From Umezawaea sp039922235 (GTDB lineage: Bacteria > Actinomycetota > Actinomycetes > Mycobacteriales > Pseudonocardiaceae): 10,967 nucleotides of DNA. The notes under the pieces are model-generated. The model was not told the origin of the DNA, ran no database searches, and saw nothing but the letters and a program-made list of their open reading frames with translations. Within the stretch, counting starts at the first letter, position 1. Each line of letters starts with the position of its first letter. Of the stretch, positions 6,394 to 10,967 are shown piece by piece. Location: positions 1-10,967 of the forward strand of contig JBDSAJ010000449.1 in assembly GCA_039922235.1 (NCBI GenBank), read 5' to 3'. The position numbers were made by a program, and so were the translations under genes.

Positions 6394-6405
6394 TAGAATC
6401 GAACC
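6394..6405 (+). promoter_or_regulatory. Probable leaderless promoter of the DUF222/HNH gene
   Basis: TAGAAT (6394-6399), a near-consensus -10, is followed by six bases (CGAACC) and the ATG at 6406. There is no Shine-Dalgarno and no good -35 at 16-18 bp. This is the same -10/6 nt/ATG arrangement as at rocD and ppk2. Confidence 0.55.
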
Positions 6406-7508
6406 ATGGAAAACAATGAGACCCGACAGCTTGAAGATGCCCTGCTGGAATGCCAGCGTGACATCAATTCCCTGCACGCCCGGCAGTTGCGGATAATGGC
6501 CGAGATCGCCGCCACGGAGGGTGGTCGGTATCGGTCCGAGCAGGTGGCCTTGCTGTTGACCTGGTCGTCGAACTGGGCCGCCAATCAAGTCGCGCTGGCC
6601 GAAGGGGCGGTGGGTCGACTGTCCGCCTCGTTGGCGGCGATGGAACGTGGGGAGATCGACCTGTACAAGGTGCGGACCGTGCACGAACTGACCATGAACC
6701 TGACCCCGGACCTGGCACGCCAGTTCGAGGAGCGGGTGTTGGAGAAGGCCGCTGAGCAGACCGGGGCGCAGATGCGGCAGCGGGCGCGGCGGATCGTGGC
6801 GCGGGGCGACCCGGTCGGGGCGCGCGAGCGGGCGGCGGAGGCGAAAGCGGCGCGGTGTGCGGGGTTCGTGTCCGAGGAGGACGGGATGGCCAAGGTGTAC
6901 GCGGTGGTTCCGGCGGAGAAGGCGGTGGCGATCGCGGTGCGGGTGGACAAGATCGCCCGCCAGGTCAGGACCCCCGAGGACACCCGGACGATGGATCAGC
7001 GCCGGGCCGATGTGGTGTGCGACCTGTTGCTGGGCAAGCCCAGCAACGTCCACGTGCAGTTGCAGGTGACAGTTCCGGTGTCGATGGTGATGCGTCTGGA
7101 CGATCAGCCCGGCGAACTCGCCGGTTATGGTCCGATCACCGCCGACACCGCCCGCGCACTGGCCGGGGACGCGACCTGGCGGCGGCTGCTCACCGACGAG
7201 CGCGGCCCCCTGCTGGAGGTTGGTCGCCGTACCTACCGGCCCCCGGCAGCGCTCCGTGACTTCGTCCAGGCACGGGACAAGACGTGTGTGTTTCCAGGTT
7301 GTGCGGTACCCGCGCACCGCGCGGACCTCGACCACACCACCGCCTTCCCCGCAGGCCCCACTGAGGCGGCGAACCTGGGCGTGAGTGCCGAGCGCATCAC
7401 CGGCTGAAGCAGGATCCCCGCTGGACGGTGACCCAGCCGACTCCCGGCACCTTTGTGTGGACCAGCCCCGGCAAGCGGGTTTACGTCCGGGAACCGGTCG
7501 CGGCCTGA
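6406..7508 (+). pseudogene. DUF222/HNH endonuclease-type protein, frameshifted near its 3' end
   Basis: Member of the multicopy actinobacterial 13E12/DUF222 family with a C-terminal HNH nuclease motif. The N-terminal part (MENNETRQLEDALLECQRDI, then the LLTWSSNWAANQVALA region) and the central DUF222 helical region are intact. The HNH zinc-finger-like part CVFPGCAVPAHRADLDHT (D309, H310) and N323 in TEAANLG are present. After GTG at 7381-7383 one base is missing: the annotated frame then reads a short unrelated tail and stops at 7405-7407. The +1-shifted frame from 7386 continues exactly as the family should, CRAHHRLKQDPRWTVTQ ... GTFVWTSPGKRVYVREPVAA, to a TGA at 7506-7508. So the natural gene was about 367 codons, and the break removes the C..HH half of the active site. 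It is either a real inactivating deletion or a sequencing error; the site is not a homopolymer. The function of the family is unproven; many copies are thought to be mobile-like. Confidence 0.85.
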
Positions 7509-7529
7509 CGACAGGCGACCTGGGAGGGG

Positions 7530-8168
7530 TCAGCGGGTCCGCAGCATCGCCTCGCGCGCGACCACGAACAGCACGACCGCGTTGAGCAGGTGCCACAGGT
7601 AGTGCGTGCCCGTCGGCCACCCGGCGCACGCGCTCAGGTCGACCGTGCGCAGCGTCAGCGACACCGCGAACACCACGGCCGCGACCCCGAACGCCCGCCA
7701 GTGGTGCCGCGCGTCGGGCGGCCCGAAGAACCGCAGCGCCACCGCGAGCCCGACCAGCGCGACCGCGGGCGCCAGGTACGACCCGGACCCGGCCGGGACG
7801 AGCAGCGACACCGGGATCAGCACCACGCCGAGCAGCAGCAGCGCGGGCGCGAACAGCCACGCCTTCGGCCACGGCAGGCCCCAGAACCAGTGGCCGAAGC
7901 AGACGACGTAGAAGAACACGAACAGCGCGATGAACAGCACGTCGAACACCCGCGTCAGCTCGGTCGCCGCCGTGTGGAACGACAGGCTGCCCAGCCCGAT
8001 CAGCGCCAGCAGCACGACGAGCGCCCGCAGGGACCGCTCCTCCGGCCGGTACCGGAACCACAACACCGCGGCGGCAAGCAGGAACGCCAGGTTGCTGAGC
8101 GCGTTGAGCGGCTCGCCCCACAGGCCGGGCGCCAGCCGCTCGCAGTAGGTGTCGACGTAGTCGTTCAT
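7530..8168 (-). CDS. Alkaline-ceramidase-family (aPHC) seven-helix membrane hydrolase
   Basis: A 212-residue integral membrane protein with about seven hydrophobic helices, matching the ceramidase family PF05875. Conserved polar residues sit where the zinc-dependent amidase of this family has them: E19 and N22 in GEPLNALSNLAF, S63/H65 in GLGSLSFHTA, D76 in RVFDVLFIA, and H189/H193 in GTHYLWHLLNA (the two His being zinc ligands with H65). Start ATG 8168 gives the family N-terminus MNDYVDTYCER. In eukaryotes these enzymes cleave ceramide; most actinobacteria are not known to make sphingolipids, so the natural substrate is open (another acyl-amide lipid or host/environmental ceramide). It is divergent from the histidine phosphatase with only 31 bp between starts. 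Its 3' end faces the frameshifted HNH gene, 21 nt away. Confidence 0.85.
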   Translation of the reverse strand: MNDYVDTYCERLAPGLWGEPLNALSNLAFLLAAAVLWFRYRPEERSLRALVVLLALIGLGSLSFHTAATELTRVFDVLFIALFVFFYVVCFGHWFWGLPWPKAWLFAPALLLLGVVLIPVSLLVPAGSGSYLAPAVALVGLAVALRFFGPPDARHHWRAFGVAAVVFAVSLTLRTVDLSACAGWPTGTHYLWHLLNAVVLFVVAREAMLRTR

Positions 8169-8199
8169 GGTGCAGGTGTCTAGCGCACCCGGAACGGGT
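8169..8199. promoter_or_regulatory. 31-bp divergent start region
   Basis: Only 31 bp separate the ceramidase-family ATG (8168, minus) from the phosphatase ATG (8200, plus). On the minus strand TAGACA lies eight bases before the ATG, a poor leaderless -10. On the plus strand GGAACGGG just before the ATG is at best a weak ribosome-binding site. At least one promoter must overlap the neighbouring coding region. Confidence 0.35.
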
Positions 8200-8946
8200 A
8201 TGTCCCGCGACGTGACGGATCTCGGGTGGATCGGGTTGGTCAGGCACGGCGAGAGCACCGGCAACGTGGCCAGGGAAGAGGCCGAGGACGCCGGGCTCGA
8301 CGTCATCGACATCGCCGAGCGGGACGCGGACGTGCCGCTGTCCGCGCGCGGCGAGGAGCAGGCCGCGGCGGTCGGGCGCTGGCTGGCGACCCTGCCGACC
8401 GGCAGGCGGCCGGGCGTGATCGTGTGCTCGCCGTACCAGCGGACGCTCAGCACGGCGTGGCTCGCCGTGCGGGAGATCGACTACCAGCCCGTGCAGGTGG
8501 TGGACGAGCGGCTGCGGGACCGCGAACTCGGCGTGCTCGACCTGCTGACCGGGCGCGGGGTGGCCAACCGGTTCCCCGACGAGCTGGTCCGCAAGCAGCG
8601 GCTCGGCAAGTTCTACTACCGGCCGCCGGGCGGCGAGTCGTGGGCCGACGTGGCACTGCGGCTGCGGTCGCTGCTGGGCGACCTCGAACGCCGCCACCCC
8701 GGCGAGCGCGTGCTGCTGTTCGGCCACGAGATGACCGCCTACCTGCTGCGCTACCTGCTGGAGGGCGTCCCGGAGAAGGACCTGCTGGCGGTCGCCCGCA
8801 ACACCGTCGTCGCCAACGGCTCGGTGACCTCCTGGGCCCGGCAGGACGGCGGGTTCCGGCTGGAGCACGAGCACGCCACCGAGCACCTGCGCGAGCAGGG
8901 CGTCCGTCCGACGGAGAGCGAAGATGCCGAAGCCGAATCGGTCTGA
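8200..8946 (+). CDS. Histidine phosphatase family protein (phosphoglycerate-mutase-like)
   Basis: Cytosolic phosphatase of the branch-1 histidine phosphatase superfamily. Catalytic features are visible: LVRHGEST (R15, phospho-accepting H16, E18), the second phosphate-binding Arg in SPYQRTLSTA (R81) and the second catalytic His in LFGHEMTAYLLRYLLEG (H176). The 248-residue length fits. I prefer ATG 8200, which places the RHG motif 15 residues in; an in-frame ATG at 8167 would overlap the divergent start codon, and GTG 8212 is another option. The substrate cannot be named: no true mutase features are evident. The 3' end overlaps the next gene by 23 nt, so the two are translationally coupled and probably co-transcribed. 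Confidence 0.87.
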   Translation: MSRDVTDLGWIGLVRHGESTGNVAREEAEDAGLDVIDIAERDADVPLSARGEEQAAAVGRWLATLPTGRRPGVIVCSPYQRTLSTAWLAVREIDYQPVQVVDERLRDRELGVLDLLTGRGVANRFPDELVRKQRLGKFYYRPPGGESWADVALRLRSLLGDLERRHPGERVLLFGHEMTAYLLRYLLEGVPEKDLLAVARNTVVANGSVTSWARQDGGFRLEHEHATEHLREQGVRPTESEDAEAESV

Positions 8947-9799
8947 GCCCACGCCCATCACCTCCGCGCTGCTGCGCGAGTGGGCGGTCCCCGCCGCCGA
9001 GGCGGGCACCGTGCTCGTCGTGGGCGGTGCCCGGCGATCGCCGGGTGCGGTGCTGCTCAGCGGCATCGCCGCGCTGCGCACCGGCGCGATCACCCTCCAG
9101 CTCGCGGTCGTCGAGCGGCACGCGTCCGCGCTCGGGCTCGCCGTGCCGGAGGCGCTGGTGGTCGACCTGCCGGAGACGGAGTCCGGGGCCGTGTCCCGTG
9201 CCGCCGCCGACGTGCTCGCCGACCTCGTGCCCGACGCGGGGGCCGTGGTGGTCGGGCCGGGCCTGTTCGACGTCGACGAGACGGCCGCGCTGCTCGAACG
9301 GCTGCTGCCGCTCGTCGCCCCGGACACCCCCGTCGTGCTCGACGCGTTCGCGCTCGGTGCCGTCGCGAACCACCCCGAACTCGCCAAACCGGTGCACGGC
9401 AGGCTGGTGCTGACCCCGAACACCGTCGAGGCCGCCTACCTGCTCGGCCGCCCGGACGACCCGGTCGAGGACTACGTGGGCGCGGCCGTCGAGATCGCCG
9501 AGGAGCACCAGGCCGTGGTGAACCTGATGGGTGTGGTCGCCGAGCCGGGCGGACGGGTGTGGCGGGACGGGACCGGCCACGTCGGACTGTCCACTTCGGG
9601 CAGCGGCGACGTGCTGGCCGGTCTGGTCGGCGGCCTGCTCGCCTGCGCCGCCGACCCCGCCCAGGCCGCGTGCTGGGCCGGTCACGTGCACGCCATGGCC
9701 GGTCAGCGGCTCGTGCCGCGGACCGGGCTCACCGGGATGCTGGCGCGGGAACTGCTGGACGAGGTGCCGCTCGTGCTGGTGGAGCTGCGGGCGCTCTAG
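8924..9799 (+). CDS. nnrD: ADP-dependent NAD(P)H-hydrate dehydratase (YjeF C-terminal domain type), divergent
   Basis: Ribokinase-like protein of the carbohydrate-kinase/YjeF-C family, which dehydrates S-NAD(P)HX back to NAD(P)H using ADP or ATP. Motifs: VLVVGGARRSPGAVLLSG (30-47), AVVVGPGL (107-114), PVVLDAFAL (136-144), LVLTPNTVEAAYLLG (161-175) and the catalytic GSGDVLAGLVGGLLA (226-240, D229). At 291 residues it is the kinase-like domain alone; the fused NAXE-type epimerase domain of many bacterial Nnr proteins is absent. Two departures from the family: the usual TPHxxE reads TPNTVE, and the usual VVLKG strand reads VVNLMGVV, lacking the Lys. Substrate could therefore differ. ATG 8924 has GGAG seven bases upstream, within the 3' end of the phosphatase gene it overlaps by 23 nt. 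Its stop shares CTAG with a stop on the opposite strand. Confidence 0.8.
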   Translation: MPKPNRSEPTPITSALLREWAVPAAEAGTVLVVGGARRSPGAVLLSGIAALRTGAITLQLAVVERHASALGLAVPEALVVDLPETESGAVSRAAADVLADLVPDAGAVVVGPGLFDVDETAALLERLLPLVAPDTPVVLDAFALGAVANHPELAKPVHGRLVLTPNTVEAAYLLGRPDDPVEDYVGAAVEIAEEHQAVVNLMGVVAEPGGRVWRDGTGHVGLSTSGSGDVLAGLVGGLLACAADPAQAACWAGHVHAMAGQRLVPRTGLTGMLARELLDEVPLVLVELRAL

Positions 9800-9924
9800 G
9801 CGAGCAGTGATCCCGTGGCGTGCAGCACCTCCAGCCGTTCCACGGTCGGCTCCTGCGACGGCCGCAGCCCGCCGAAGGCCGCGTCCACGACCGGGTGGAT
9901 GCGCTCGTCGAAGGCCTTGGCGCA
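9796..9924 (-). pseudogene. 41-codon C-terminal remnant of an unknown gene
   Basis: On the minus strand the segment reads AKAFDERIHPVVDAAFGGL, then RPSQEPTVERLEVLHATG and SLLA, ending at a TAG (9798-9796). Codon bias and composition look like real protein, while the plus-strand reading of the same bases does not. Upstream of the Ala at 9921 the frame only reads antisense TetR sequence, so the 5' part of this gene has been lost. I do not recognise the family. It joins directly to a 5'-truncated TetR gene of opposite orientation at about 9922-9930, which marks a deletion or rearrangement point. Confidence 0.55.
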
Positions 9925-9929
9925 GGCGG

Positions 9930-10485
9930 GAGCTGTTCGTGGCGCGCGGCTACCCGAAGACGTCGGTCGGTGACATCGCCGCGCTCGCCGGGGTGTCGGT
10001 CGACACGGTCTACAGCTCGGTCGGCCGCAAACCGGTGCTGCTGCGGGAACTCGTGGAGACCTCGCTGTCCGGCACCGACCACGCCGTGCCCGCGGCGGAA
10101 CGCGACTTACGTCGTCCGCGTCCGCGCGGCGCCGACGGCAGCGGCGAAGATCGCCCTGTACGCGGAGGCGATCACCAGCATCCACCGCAGGCTCGCGCCG
10201 GTGTTCCTCGCGCTGCGCGACGCCGCTGTGAGCGACCCGGACTGCGCGGCGCTGTGGCGCGGGATCGCCGAGCGGGGGGCGCGGAACATGCTCGACTTCG
10301 CCGCCGACCTCAGGGCCGCGGGCGGCGTTCGCACGGACCTCGGCGACCAGGAGGTCGCGGACGTCGTGTGGAGCACGAACGCGGTCGAGTTCTGGGTGCT
10401 GCTGGTCCACGAGCGCGGCAGGACCCCCGAGCGCTTCCGGGAGTGGCTCACCGACTCGTGGACCAGGCTGCTCCTCGACCCGTGA
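9930..10485 (+). pseudogene. TetR/AcrR-family regulator, 5'-truncated and frameshifted
   Basis: Remains of a one-component TetR repressor. From 9930 the frame reads ELFVARGYPKTSVGDIAALA, then GVSVDTVYSSVGRKPVLLREL, a textbook TetR helix-turn-helix, but the ~15-20 residues that normally precede ELF, with the start codon, are missing and replaced by unrelated sequence. At 10107 an extra T (GAC-T-TAC) shifts the frame: the ligand-binding domain continues one frame over from TAC 10108 as YVVRVRAAPTAAAKIALYAE ... NMLDFAADL ... TDLGDQEVADVVWSTNAVEF and ends LTDSWTRLLLDP at TGA 10483-10485. Joining the two frames restores a normal TetR C-terminal domain. A GTG at 9939 could start a shortened product but without helix 1 and still with the frameshift. 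Two independent lesions argue for true decay. The stop abuts the ABC-F stop (TGATCA). Confidence 0.82.
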
Positions 10486-10967
10486 TCAGCGGGCCCGCTG
10501 CACCCGTGCCTCGTCCCACACGGGTTCGTCGACCTCGGACACCACGCCGTCGGAGCGGAACAGCAGGAACCGGTCGAACGAGCGGGCGAACCAGCGGTCG
10601 TGGGTCACCGCGACCACGGTCCCGGTGAACTCCTCCAGCGCCCGCTGCAACGCCTCGGCCGAGTTCAGGTCCAGGTTGTCCGTCGGCTCGTCGAGCAGCA
10701 GCAGCGTCGAGCCCGCCAGTTCCAGCAGCAGCACCTGGAACCGGGCCTGCTGCCCGCCCGAGAGCGACTCGAACTTCTGGTCGCCGCTCTGCCCGAGGCC
10801 GTAGCGGGTGAGGATCGCCATGGCCGCGCCGCGGTCCTTGCCGGTCCGCGAGCCCTCGCCGTGCCACAGGATGTCGACCAGGGTCTTGCCGACCCACTCC
10901 GGGTGCTGGTGGGTCTGCGCGAACAGCCCCGGCAGCACCCGCGACCCGGTCTTGCAGACCCCGGTGT
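10486..10967 (-). CDS. ABC-F family ATPase, C-terminal part (5' end outside the window)
   Basis: Soluble ribosome-associated ATPase of the ABC-F group; about 160 residues of the second ATPase domain are visible and the frame stays open to the right edge. Visible are the signature LSGGQQARFQ (10764-10735), the ABC-F hallmark LLLLDEPTDNLD (Walker B and D-loop, about 10704-10669) and the H-loop in VVAVTHDRWFARSFDRFLLF (His codon 10602-10600). The protein ends VWDEARVQRAR without a long C-terminal extension. No membrane segment is seen, and the DEPTDNLD/THDRWF pair excludes ordinary ABC transporters. Whether it is a translation factor (EttA-like) or an antibiotic-resistance ribosome-protection protein depends on the interdomain linker, which lies outside the window. 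The GTG at 10938 is internal, not the start. Confidence 0.88.
   Translation of the reverse strand, partial: TGVCKTGSRVLPGLFAQTHQHPEWVGKTLVDILWHGEGSRTGKDRGAAMAILTRYGLGQSGDQKFESLSGGQQARFQVLLLELAGSTLLLLDEPTDNLDLNSAEALQRALEEFTGTVVAVTHDRWFARSFDRFLLFRSDGVVSEVDEPVWDEARVQRAR

Noticed and set aside
8167..8199. ATG 8167 as start of the histidine phosphatase
   Set aside because: It would overlap the start codon of the divergent gene and add 11 residues (MVQVSSAPGTG) unlike the family; ATG 8200 suits the RHG motif spacing.
6358..9423. A 1021-codon open frame on the minus strand
   Set aside because: It runs antisense through the HNH and nnrD/phosphatase genes and in the wrong frame through the ceramidase-family gene; its translation is Arg/Pro/Ala-rich without domains. 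It is a GC-bias shadow.
9820..10107. A single intact 221-codon protein from ATG 9820
   Set aside because: Before 10107 this frame is Arg/Ser/Cys-rich nonsense lying over a clear TetR helix-turn-helix in another frame and over the minus-strand remnant; only the part after 10108 is genuine.
10107..10109. TTA codon in the TetR gene as a bldA-type control point
   Set aside because: The TTA exists only because of the inserted T that breaks the frame; the restored frame reads TAC, not TTA.
1..10967. CRISPR array, tRNA or rRNA genes
   Set aside because: No regularly spaced repeats with unique spacers, no cloverleaf with a TTCGA-type arm and no rRNA-like segments were seen. The G-rich repeats at 6011-6062 are too short and lack unique spacers.

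Overview
The window reads as chromosomal DNA from a high-GC actinobacterium. Every intact gene shows very strong G/C third-position bias and frequent GTG/GCG/CTG codons, and several starts look leaderless. The gene set (a DUF222/HNH protein, a Tat-exported lactonase-fold protein, DUF2252, PPK2, ornithine aminotransferase) would suit Pseudonocardiaceae such as Saccharothrix, Lentzea or Actinosynnema. That placement is inference; the sequence has no rRNA or other direct taxonomic marker.

Layout. (1) 1-840: 3' end of an IS200/IS605-type element, with a catalytically complete C-terminal part of TnpB and structured right-end/omegaRNA sequence. The element has cut off an exported SGNH/GDSL lipase, of which only the first ~57 codons survive (minus strand, to 1005). 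(2) 1048-3147, minus strand: a Tat-exported seven-bladed lactonase-type beta-propeller protein and a PPK2-family polyphosphate kinase. (3) 3148-3288: a divergent control region with three TGCGCAA sites, two roughly helically phased spacings, and apparent leaderless promoters firing both ways. (4) 3289-5984, plus strand: ornithine aminotransferase rocD, a strong 13-bp hairpin, then a DUF2252 protein whose kinase-like motifs are in permuted order. (5) 5985-6405: G-rich repeats, a ~118-nt nested inverted repeat that looks like a small mobile or terminator element, and a leaderless promoter. (6) 6406-7508: a DUF222/HNH endonuclease-type gene broken by a one-base frameshift just before the last part of the HNH motif. 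(7) 7530-8168 minus: a seven-helix alkaline-ceramidase-family membrane hydrolase, divergent from (8) 8200-9799 plus: a histidine phosphatase translationally coupled to a lone ADP-dependent NAD(P)H-hydrate dehydratase. (9) 9796-10485: a scar in which a 41-codon remnant of an unknown minus-strand gene abuts a TetR regulator that has lost its N-terminus and also carries a frameshift. (10) 10486-10967 minus: the C-terminal half of an ABC-F ATPase running off the right edge.

There is no single operon-scale pathway here. The housekeeping/accessory genes (polyphosphate and ornithine metabolism, NAD(P)HX repair) are interleaved with four damaged loci (lipase, HNH, unknown remnant, TetR), so this is a stretch that has seen insertion and deletion. 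I did not find a clearly new multi-gene system. The items most worth checking are the TGCGCAA array with its paired leaderless promoters, the nested inverted repeat at 6092-6209, the TetR junction, and the DUF2252 motif permutation.
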